Below are positions 11,401 through 23,400 of a DNA stretch of 64,000 nucleotides, in pieces; position 1 is the stretch's first letter, and each line of letters starts with the position of its first letter. Both the position numbers and the translations under genes were made by a program. Origin of the DNA: Arenicola marina (Eukaryota > Annelida > Polychaeta > Arenicolidae). The notes under the pieces were generated by a model that was not told the origin of the DNA, made no database searches, and saw only the letters and a program-made list of their open reading frames with translations. Location of the stretch: assembly GCA_964019135.1 (NCBI GenBank), contig OZ025248.1:10795574-10859573 (forward strand), given 5' to 3'.

Positions 11401-14400
11401 ATGATATAACACTTCATTAACCCCGTGAGTTTGCAAGACGTAAGACCCCTCTAGATAGCCTTTTAGGATAACGACACGATATTTTTTTGCCTTTATGTCT
11501 ACATGCAAACTGACCGTCGGTTCAGTACAAAACGCACAGTTCCCGATATTTTATATCGTAGCAGATATTATTAGAGCACTTGTTGATGCCCGTTTTGGCT
11601 TCGCAATGGTGTTGCAAACTACGGGGTCGTCCACACAGCCCTTGTTCTCATCCCCCGTGCCCAGTCATTCATCAGACCTTCCTTGGGCAGTGCGCCTAGC
11701 ATGGCGACTTCGTGTTCAGCATGAAGCATAACTCGCCTTAGCAAAAGCTTCCTAGCTTTTGTTTATATATTTTTTATTTATTTATTTGACTTATTCCGCA
11801 CCTAATACCTCTGTATTGTTGACTTTTAGTCGCACCATATTATTATTACTTTCTTTTCGTCTGTTTGTTTATGAAAAAACACACAATATTTTCACACCGA
11901 CATCTGCTTTTGTTGATCACGTTCCTTAACACTCTATGTATTTATTTCATTTTGTTTGCCATGTGATTTTGAATTTTTCTTTTCCGTAACTTCTTATAGC
12001 CCCACGAGGGGGAGTACCGTTTGCTCCTGACCAGTATATTCAGCGTAAGTAGATGACATGTTTGCTGTTGCTGTTGTTCTTGATTGTGAACGTAGTAGGG
12101 AGTCACATATTGGTGAACACATTGTATAGATCCATGGGATCGGTTCGCCAGTCTCCCCCTCCCCCCCTTTGCTCCTACTTGGGCGCCAGGTGGCGTACCT
12201 CCCAACACTGCATGTGTGACATTAGACGGTCGGATAGTCCACGGCGTTTGTAAAGGCCGCCGACAGAGGCTCTGATGATTGGAAGTCCAGACGGGACGGA
12301 ATTTCTTCTTAGATAGTTGAGATTGAGAGTTTTTGTTTAAACCTCGTCTTGTTTTCCGTGAAGTGTTGCTGAAGGCTTTTTGCTGTTGCGTAGCCTTTTG
12401 ATCTCTTGGTTAGGAAATGGTCCATGTCCATTCCTGTTTTCATAGTCAGTTTCTGATTCAACTCCCGTGGGAGATAGGGGTATTTTAATTATGAGTTTAA
12501 AAAGCAAAGGGTAGGAGATGGGCCAAGTGATGACTAAAAGAATGCGAGGAATATGAAGATTGGGGGTTTGCGGGCTTTGCAGTGAGAGGAGAATGGGAGG
12601 GCACGCTGAGACTGATGATAGTCAGGAAGATTGGGGGTGGGCAGGCTGGGGAGTGAGAGGAGAATGGGAGGGCACGCTGAGACTGATAATAGTCATAGGA
12701 AGATTGGGGGTGGGCGGGCTGGGGAGTGAGAGGAGAATGGGAGGGCACGCTGAGACTGATAATAGTCATAGGAAGATTGGGGGTGAGCGGGCTGGGGAGT
12801 GAGAGGAGACAGGGAGGGCACGCTGAGACTGATAATAGTCATAGAAAGATTGGGGGTGGGCGGGCTGGGCAGTGAGAGGAGAATGGGAGGGCACGCTGAG
12901 ACTGATAATAGTCATAGGAAGATTGGGGGTGGGCGGGCTGGGCAGTGAGAGGAGAATGGGAGGGCACGCTGAGACTGATAATAGTCATAGAAAGATTGGG
13001 GGTGGGCGGGCTGGGCAGTGAGAGGAGAATGGGAGGGCACGCTGAGACTGATAATAGTCATAGAAAGATTGGGGGTGGGCGGGCTGGGCAGTGAGAGGAG
13101 AATGGGAGGGCACGCTGAGACTGATAATAGTCATAGGAAGATTGGGGGTGAGCGGGCTGGGGAGTGAGAGGAGAATGGGAGGGCACGCTGAGACTGATAA
13201 TAGTCATAGAAAGATTGGGGGTGGGCGGGCTGGGCAGTGAGAGGAGAATGGGAGGGCACGCTGAGACTGATAATAGTCATAGGAAGATTGGGGGTGAGCG
13301 GGCTGGGGAGTGAGAGGAGAATGGGAGGGCATGCTGAGACTGATAATAGTTATGTTACAGAGATATCTTTCGTATAAATTTATTTAGTAAGGACTTTTGT
13401 GGTATCAACAAAGACTCGGAGAGTTTATACGACTTTCTAATGTCGTCTTCAATTAGATGCCGGATAGCTGAAAGAACCGGAGAACCTTATTTTCTTTGAT
13501 CTCTGACAAATAGAACAATTCTTAACTACTTGAGGAATTAGGCGGACCCTGCTTTCTTAATTCGAGATAAAGGAGCATCTTTGGTTTTTTTACCCTTTCT
13601 TCGTGAACTTGCAATTGTGGCAAGCGTTGATAGTGGTTTGGGGTGATTTTAATTAGAAGAGCCCCACTTACGACGCTATGCCTTGACGATGGCGACGCTA
13701 TGCCTTGACGATGGCGACGCTATGCCTTGACGATGGCATAGCGCTCATCTCCCATGTTGGCGTGTGCCACGTCTGGACACAGATGGCTCTTTCTGTATAC
13801 TGTTATATGTGTAGAGAGGTGTTCTGTGGGATGCTTCCGTGATTAGTAGTCAAGCCTGATGCCATTTTGGTGTGAACGTAGAACTTATTTGTTGCGCCAT
13901 TTAAGGAAGAGACCGAGTCAGATATACAAGGCCAGCCGTAATATTCCGGAGTGGCAGAGCGCATGGAGGTTTAACGCACAACAGATTTATAGGGATTCAG
14001 TAGCATAAACTGCACTTATTGGCTGAGGACAGCGCATGGTCATTATCTGCGCATACAATACAATTTAATAAAAGTATAGAGCTTTAGATATTGCTGGGCA
14101 GTTGCTTTTTCGAGGTTTAAGCTAAAAAGCTACTGAACTGCAAAGATTTCATAATTTTTTTTTTTTTAGAAGCGCTCGTAGATTATCTCATTCTTAGTTA
14201 GCTGGTTGTGTTGGTTTATTAGTGATTCATGTAGACGCCGATTTTGCTTCTGTGTAATGAAACAAGCCTCTTGTTTTACTCGTTGTCAGCCAAAGCTGCA
14301 CCACAGCGTAAGTGTTCGGTGTCACTAACCCCTTGTCGTCTGCTTCTGTGTGACGTATGCGTGTTTGTCTGTCTCTGTGTCTGTATTGGCTGTCCAGTGG

Positions 14401-17400
14401 CGGGAAACCGCCACAGGAGGCCTGCCCCTCTCACCCTCCTCCAACAAGGCTTCACATCTTACATAACATTGGCCTATATACAATACTTTGCTCTAATGAA
14501 ATCAGTCCTCTTTAATAACTCTTGGATGTGTTGTCTCTTATCAATCATTTGCCAATTATTTGGCCCAAATAATAGTAATATTTATATTTTGTCTCTTGTG
14601 TTTTAGTAACCAATTTAACAACATGGCAAAATGCTTCTTTTGATTTCAATATATTTGAAAAACATTTTCCTTGGATAACTTTTAACCAATCACTTTATTT
14701 GCTATTTTCTGACCGGACTAATCATTTCTATATACCCAAATGGTGATATATTTATAACTGAAGTTAATAACAATATTTTGTAACTGGCTAATATTTTTAT
14801 TTCAAAATAATTATTTTACAAAATCCAAATTACCCTCCTTGCTGCCCATCAAAGTAATCTTCCAGTGTCCACAAATGGCTTTAAAATATTGGTGGAATTC
14901 TATCGGAAACTAACGCTTGTTATTCTGTCTATGTTGTTGTGGATTGTCATCTTTGTTTGTCGTTGTGTGTCATTGTTGGTTCGCGGAGGTAAACTAAGCA
15001 AACATTTGACAGTGTGGTGGAAAGAGTCACGCAAAAAAACTGCATTTTTTGCATTTTACGTTCGGTCTCTAAGGTATATTAAACATACCGGCCTTCAATA
15101 TATATTAATCGTAACCCCGTCTTGAGTGAACCTATCAGCGTACACCGCGTAGGATAGCTAAAGACTGGACATGTTGTCAAGCTGAAGCGTCTACGCACTC
15201 TTAAAGAATCAGCCACCCTCTCCCCCCTATTGCGTGGTGTCTCAAGCGACTGACTTTCCTATTTGCTTATTTGCCTCTGTGGACGCTCTGAGCTTATCAT
15301 AACGCTCCCCTATATACCAAAATGGACAACCAGATGCCTTGAATGATCACTATAACTGCCATTCACACCATTACACCATTTATAACACCGCACATTTAAG
15401 ACCATTGCAGAGCGTCGCTGATAGCATAAAACATAAAACGGTTGATCGTCTCACCAAACGGTACCGTTTTTTATATTTTTGTTTTTTTTAAATGATATTA
15501 TTTCGCTGACATATTTTGTTGTAGCTTTGTTAACTCTTCTTCGGGTGCAATAAAGTCGTTTCTCTTGCCGGATCCTGTTTTTCTGTTGTTGATACCCAAT
15601 CTTGATAATGAAGCACCTTATTTGACTGGACGACTTGCTGGCTTTGCTCTTTGCCTGGGATTTGATGATCGTCTCTCGGTTTCCTTATGTGAGGTATCCC
15701 TGTTCTTTTTGTTGGTTGTCTGGAAGCTTGGACGAGAGCGTGTGCACCTGTCTGTCTATGTCACAGCGAACTTTTATCATAGTTCGCTCAGCGGGGAGTC
15801 GAGACCAATAACATTTTGCACTGAATGCGCATGTGTGGGCCTGACTTCCGGTGTTATATTCCGGGGATCTTATTGTTTTGTTTTGGTTTTTGCGCAGCGC
15901 CATGCCGTCACGTGACAATTGATACCTCACCTCGTATTGCCATTGTTATTAATGAATGGATCGTTCCTTAACGAGCTCTGGCCGTCTTTCCTCACCCAGG
16001 CGGAAGCGCCCTTTGCCTCTTTCCTCTCTTTAAACACTGAGATTGAATGCACTTGTTCGACGCGCATCGAATTCTAACACTATTGTTTTGACTTTACAAA
16101 ACACGTGTTATCATATTCTCTTTGCTTGGCGATGACTTCCTCTTGTCCTGTTGTTCGCTGGAGCCCTTGGACTCTGCGCTCTATCATGTCCTACTCACGG
16201 TCCATTATACACTTGTACCCAATCCCGACTCCGTCCTTTCACCTCTTGTTATTGTGCCTTTCATTTATTGATCACCATGTATACAGTTGCACCATGCTGC
16301 ACCGCAGTTCAGCATGGTGCAAGCATTAGCCGGGTGCATCCCCTCACCCCCACATTTTCCCCAGACGTTCATACCCCCTCCAGTCATCCAGTCTCCGCGT
16401 AACCTTTTTGCTTGTGTTTCCAATCCCGTGCCCAGTCGCGTACACTGTGTTTGATTCTTCTCTTCCCCACTAGCGGTCATATACGCTCCTCTGCCCAAGA
16501 GAGCTGCCGGGCCTGAGCCGAAAAAAGCCGAACCTAAAGGTAAAAGGCCGCCACCTAAAAAAATGGGCCCGAAGCCTTCTGGTAAAAAGGAGCTTCCCCT
16601 TATTAAAACGCTTAAGCCGGGCGAGAAACTGCCCGGCGCCACCGATGCTAAGAAGGCCTATGCTGAAGGCCGGGGCATTCTGCCCAAGGGTCTACGCGTC
16701 GACGACGACGCGGATTTCAACGTCTTCACCAAGGACGCCGGCAAGGGTGAGGTCAAGTGCAAGGTCATTGCCCCGGGCGGTAAGGACGAGAAGGTGACGG
16801 TGACCAAGGTGGACGAGATCACGTACCTGTGCATGTACAAGCCCAAGAAGGCTGGCAATTACGTGGTCAATGTCACGTACGGCGCCAAGGAAATCCGGGA
16901 CGCGCCCTTCAGGGTGGAGGTGTTGGCCGGCCTCGACATGTCCAAATGTTCGGCCACGGGTCGCGGCCTCCAGCCCACAGGGGTCCGCGTCCTGGAGAAC
17001 GCCAACTTCCAAGTGTTCACCAAGGGAGCCGGCGACGGCGAGCTGGAGGTCAAGGTCACCGGGCCGGACGACAAGGACGTGGAATGCGCTGTGGCCAATC
17101 TGGACCAATGGAGCTACGAGTGCTACTACAAGCCCCCCAAGCCCGGCATGTACACAGTCACCATCCGTTTCGGCGGGAAAGAGATCCCCAAGTCCCCGTT
17201 CAAGGTGGAGGTGTCTGAGGTGGACGCCAAGAAGGTTTATGCCCAGGGCCGTGGCATAGAGCCCAAGGGGTTGCAGGTCAACGACGACGCCGACTTCAAG
17301 GTGTTCACCCAGGAGGCCGGCCCCGGCGAGCTCAAGGTGCAAGTGGCTGGGCCCAACCGCTCCGAGGAGAAGGTTACCATTAAGAAGTTCGATGAGTGGA

Positions 17401-20400
17401 CCTACGACTGCGTCTACGTTCCGAAGAAGCCCGGAAACTACGTGGTGACCATCACGTACAACAGCAAGCCCATCAAGAATTCGCCCTTCAAGGTGGAAGT
17501 GACCAAGGCCATTAAGCTGGAAAAGGTCACGGCCAAGGGACGCGGTATCGAACCCACGGGCGTCCGCGTCGGTGAGGACGCCGACTTCAAGGTCTTCACC
17601 AAGGAGGCCGGCGAAGGAGAGGTCAAGGTTCAAGTGACGGGCCCGGGCCGCATTGACGAGAAGGTCACAGTCAAGAAGGTCATCCGCGACCAGTTTACGT
17701 TCGACTGCCTGTACAAGCCGAAGAAGGCTGGCGAGTATATCGTCAATGTCACTTTCGCAGGCAAGGTCATCCCCAAGTCCCCTTTCAAGGTCCAGGTTCT
17801 GGCGCCCGTTGATGTCCGCAAGGTCACGGCCAAGGGTCCCGGCATCGAGCCTAAGGGCGTCCGCGTCGGCGAGGATGCCGACTTCAAGGTCTTCACGAAG
17901 GACGCCGGCGACGGTGACCTGAAGGTCACGGTCACCGGCCCCGGGAAGGTCGTGGAGGAGATCGTGATCACGTCGGTGGACACGACCACTTACCTGTGCG
18001 TGTACAAGCCCAAGAAACCTGGCCAGTACATCGTGACCATCACCTACGGCGGTCAGGCCATCCCGAGGTCTCCGTTCAAGTCGGAAGTAACGTTAGCGGT
18101 GTCCGCGCTGAAGGCCACGGCGAGCGGCCCCGGCGTGGAGCCCCAAGGATTGGTGGTCAACCAGGATGCCCCCTTCAAGGTCAATACCAAGGACGCCGGA
18201 GAGGCGGAGCTCACGGTCACCATCATGGGTCCTGACAAGAAGCCAGAGAAAGTCACTGTGAAGAAGACGGATCAGCTGAATTGGGATTGCGTCTACAAGC
18301 CCCAAAAGCCGGGCCAGTATGTCGTGGATGTCCTTTACGGAACCCAGCCAATCAAGAACGCTCCTTTCAAGGTCATGGTCAAGTTGGATTCCCAAAAGGT
18401 CACCGCCACTGGACGCGGCGTGGAGCCTGAGGGAGTCGTCGTTAACGAGGACGCACCTTTCAAGGTCCATACCAAGGACGCCGGCGAAGGTGAACTCAAG
18501 GTTAAGGTCACTTCCCCTGATAAGAAGGAAGAGAAAGTTACCACCAAGAAGGCGGACCAATTCACTTACGACTGTGTGTACAAGCCGCAGAAACCCGGAC
18601 AGTATGTGGTCGATGTCACATACGCCGGACAACCCATCAAGAACTCCCCTTTCAAGGTCATGGTCAAGCTAAACGCGCAAAAGGTCACGGCCACTGGACG
18701 TGGCGTGGAGCCGGAAGGCGTCGTTGTGAACGAGGATGCTCCTTTCAAGGTCTTCACCAAGGAAGCTGGTGAAGGTGAACTGAAGGTCAAAGTTATTTCA
18801 CCCGACAAGAAGGAAGAGAAAGTTACGATAAAGAAAAGCGAGCAGTTCACGTACGACTGTGTGTACAAGCCGCAGAAACCCGGACAGTATGTGGTCGATG
18901 TCACCTACGCCGGACAACCCATCAAGAACTCCCCTTTCAAGGTCATGGTCAAGCTCGACGCTCAAAAGGTCACGGCCACAGGACGTGGTGTTGAACCGGA
19001 AGGAGTTATCGCCAAGCAGGATGCCCCATTTCAGGTACACACCAAGGATGCCGGAGAGGGGGAACTCAAGATCAAGATTATTTCGCCCGACAAAAAGGAA
19101 GAAAAGGTCACTATCAAGAAAACAGACCAATTTAAGTACGACTGCGTCTATAAGCCCGAGAAGCCCGGACAGTATGTCGTTGATATTTCGTATGCCGGAC
19201 AACCCATCAAAAATTCGCCTTTCAAGGTCATGGTCAAGATGGCCACAGATTCCCAGAAGGTCACTGCCACTGGGCGCGGCGTGGAGCCGGAGGGCGTGGT
19301 CGTGAACGAGGACGCTCCCTTCCAGATTCACACCAAGGACGCCGGAGAAGGAGACGTGGTGGTGAAACTTGTAGGTCCCGATAACAAGGAAGAACCGGTA
19401 ACTGTCAAGAAAACTGACCAGTTCACTTACGACTGTGTCTACAAACCCGAGAAACCAGGTCAGTACGTGGTTGCCATTTCGTACGCTGGACAACCTATCA
19501 AGAATTCACCTTTCAAGGTCATGGTCAAGATGGCGTTCAACCCGCAGAAGGCGGTCGCTTCCGGTCCTGGAGTGGAACCCAAGGGCGTCGTGGTCAACCA
19601 GGACGCTCCCTTCAAGGTTGACACCAAGGACGCTGGGGTCAGCGAGCTCAAGGTCAAGGTGACCGGTCCAGATAATAAGGAAGAGCCGGTCGATGTGAAA
19701 AAACCAGACCAGTTTACGTACGACTGCGTCTACAAACCCACCAAGCCCGGCCCCTATGTGGTGGATGTTCAATATGGCGACCAGCCCATCAAAAACTCCC
19801 CTTTCAAGGTCCAGGTCAATATGACCTTGGATACGCAAAAAGCCGTGGCGAGTGGACCCGGCGTGGAGCCCAAGGGCGTCGTGGTCAATCAACCGGCTCC
19901 TTTCAAGGTCGACACTAAGGAGGCCGGAGTCGAGGAGCTGAAGGTCAAGGTGACGGGGCCGGACAACTCGGATGTGCCGGTGACGATGAAGAAGCCGGAC
20001 GACGCGACGTTCGAGTGCGTGTACCAGCCTACCAAGGCGGGACCCCACGTGGTCGACGTGCAGTACGGGAACAAGCCCATCAAGGACGCGCCCTTCAAGG
20101 TCCAGATCCAGCTTCCGGTGGAGGCCCAGAAGGCCGTGGCGAGCGGCCGCGGCATCGAGCCGGAAGGCGTGGTGGCGGGCGAGGACGCGCCCTTCAAGGT
20201 GGACACCACGGAGGCCGGGGACAGCACCCTGGTGACCAGGGTGGTCGGTCCCGATAACAAGGAAGTCAAGCTGGACGTCAAGCGGCCGGACCAATTCACC
20301 TACGACTGTTCCTACAAACCCGAGAAGCCGGGCCAGTACACCGTCTACGCGACCTACGGCAACCGCCCAATCAAGAGCTCCCCCTTCAAGGTCAGAGTCC

Positions 20401-23400
20401 AGCCCGCCAAGGTCGATGCTCAGAAGTGCACTGCGAGCGGCCCGGGGGTGCAGCCCGAGGGCGTGGTGGCCAACCAGGACGCGCCCTTCACGGTCGACAC
20501 CAAGGACGCCGGCGGCGTCAGCGACCTCAAGGTCAAGGTCACTGGTCCGGATAACAAGGAGGAACCCGTGGTCGTTAAAAAGCCGAGTCCGGATACGTTT
20601 GCTTGCGTGTACAAGCCGGAGAAGCCTGGTCCCCACACGGTGGAGGTGACCTACGGCGACCAGCCGATCAAGAATTCCCCTTTCAAGGTGCAGGTGAAGC
20701 CAGCGCAGCCCATAACCGAGGAGCCTGTGACTGGAGTGAAGGCTCAGCCCGCACAGTTCGCTCCCGCCGATCAGTTGGACAGAGCTCGTAAGTGATCCAC
20801 TGAAGCGATATGACTCTGGCTCAGGGACTAGCGAACGAACACGACGCGAAATAACCCAGCTTCATCGACTGGACTAAACCCGGCCATTCGATACGCTCTA
20901 TACCCATCAAATATTGATCAAGTGCAGTGTAGGCCTCGTATGCTCCATCAGGTCACATAGGCTGCGTAAGGCTGACCCTATACCCCCTATGCAGTCGCAT
21001 AGTTTCATATCCTTCTTTCGTCTTTTGCAGCTTTAAAAAGGTCCAGTACCTTAGTTTCAGAGGCAGAACACAGTTCGGCGGTATATATCAGCGCAGGTTA
21101 ACCCGTGGAGCCCCATTATTCCATATATTAAATACCCATGTTTGGCAAGGTGGCGGCACCAACATTTAGGTTCGACTTGTATTCATTTGCGCGTATGCGT
21201 TATGTTTTCTTTCTGTTCATTCAGATTATAATATATATTTCTTAAATGGTATGCAATATTTATATTGACCCTACGGGCAACGGAAGAGAATGCTGCGTTT
21301 GGTTTCTATGACGGCAAAGTCGCGCATGCGCGTCGCATTCTCAAATGTGTGCCCTCTTGTGGGTTTCGTTTTTTTCTCTCATAGTGCTTGCTCACCTTGT
21401 CAACATATTCCGTACATTTGCTTGTAGGAAACCCCTTGTTTGTGAGGTTTGATCCCCTTTCTATAGGTCGTTCTGTCGTCTTGCCTTCATGTTCCCATCA
21501 TATTCACACTCCCCCTCTGATGGTCCTTTAGCCACGCAGCCTTGTGACTTTATGTAGCTTGAAGGGCTTAGCGTACACGTGGAAATTATTCTTTTCCTGG
21601 AGAGTTTTGTCAATCAATCGTTGTTCTGACCTGAGCCAGTGTTTATTGCTGTCGAACCTGCCAAATGCCTGTCTTTGTTCATAAGTACATTAGTCGTTAG
21701 AATGTCGCCATTATCGAGAAATCTGCCACACGAGATATAATACAGAATTATTATAACAGTGAAAAGGAATCACATGGTGTCGTGCTTTTGCGTTGCATTC
21801 AATTTTGTGATTTCTTTGGTGTTTATTTTCGTTGACAATCTTACCTACAATCTGTGTTTTTCGTTTTGAAACTGTCTTACAAATGTCGTTATGTATCAGG
21901 TGAGTTGATTTCAGAGGACACCTTGTGTCATTGGTATACCACAGAGCTCTGCAATGGTCTTACTGCGTCCCCCTGTCACGAATCACAACATACACTGATA
22001 TATATATACGTATATATCAACAACTACACAACAAAAAACAACAATACCAAACGAACTTATTATGTAAGTTCAAGACTCAATATCTTCTCTCATGCGTTTA
22101 GACATCTGGTTGTCCACTTTGTGCTTTGAGCCTTGTTATGCTTGCCTAATACATATTTATCCGTATTATATTTTATTTCTTCGTTTAATAAACATATATT
22201 TGATTGCATAAGCACTAAATAAGAAATACGAAATAACAAAGAAAACTGCTGAATATGATAACATTATTTTTTTGTAATATAATATTGTGAAATATTTTGA
22301 TATACTTTTCATTCTTTGTCTTATTTATTACAATAACCATTCCTAGGGCGTAACGTAAATAGAGAGATAAATAGAGTGAGAGGTTTTCAATCTGTCTGGA
22401 TGCAAACACGATGCAGATAAATTAGTTTACAATATATACATTTTAATAGGAGTCCGAGCCACATTCCTCAATAATGTATTTAATGTTGTATCGTTACGGA
22501 CTACAGAACCGATGGGAGCGCCACCTATGAAGAAGCCTCGTAAGTATATTCGCATTCCAACATGAAGAGTGATTTGTACTTATCGTGTAGACATTTTAAG
22601 AATGTGTTGACAAATTGTTTTGATTACTTGCAGAAGAAGTTCTCATTTTGTTCCATTTTTTGTAGACAACGACTTGTACTGGCAGACTTCTTTATGATGA
22701 TGCGTTTTTCTTGAATGTCTTCATCTTTGCTTACATTGAGTGACTGACGTGCGTGCGTGTGAGTGTGTGTGGAGCGTTACCGAACTACCCTTGTAATGAT
22801 ATTAGCTAAATGGGTGGTATACTATTTATTGTGGGCAGTGTCCAGATTAATAGCAGCGTCAACCTGTGGGCAGGTTAATAGTGAATGAGGGGGCCTTGCT
22901 GAAAGACCGGCTGAATAATGTGCGGTAGAGCTATCCCGCCTCTTTATAAACCGTCATATATCACTGATATTCCCTTCCGAAAATGATATATTATAAAAGC
23001 GGAAGCAAAGCATGCGGTTTGTTCGCAATAATAACATAAGAACAGTACCATTAATATTCTTGTTTTCTTCCCTCCTCCCCCACTTCCCACAACCTTTGCG
23101 CACCCCCACCCACTTCCCCCCACCCTCCTCCTCCTCACCGTCACAGCCGTGGACGCCAAGAAGTGCTACGCTACGGGCCGCGGCATCCAGCCCAAGGGAG
23201 TCCGTGTCGGGGACGACGCCGACTTCAAGGTGCACACGAAGGGCGCCGGCGAGGGTGACCTCAAGGTGCAGGTCATCGGGCCCGGCGGCGTGGAGGAGCG
23301 GGTCATCGTGCGCAAGGTCGACCAGTGGTCCTACGAGTGCGTCTACAAGCCCACCAAGCCCGGAAACTACGTCGTCAACGTTATGTACACCGGCCAGCAC

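Larger units (their letters stand above)
12045..14289 (+). other. filamin intron w9-w10
   Basis: Dominated by a 73-base minisatellite, then a three-copy 21-base repeat. No further microexon was recognised, though one as small as 18 bases would be easy to miss. Confidence 0.5.

Noticed and set aside
19506..20636. 376-codon antisense ORF, and others of 129-313 codons, across the giant exon
   Set aside because: Shadows of the filamin repeats caused by strong third-position G/C bias; the Leu/His/Val/Asp-rich product mirrors the sense codons.
21031..21080. Possible additional linker microexon after ttttgcag
   Set aside because: From phase 1 it reads [17 protein letters not shown], but the available donor leaves phase 0, which does not fit w12 or w13.
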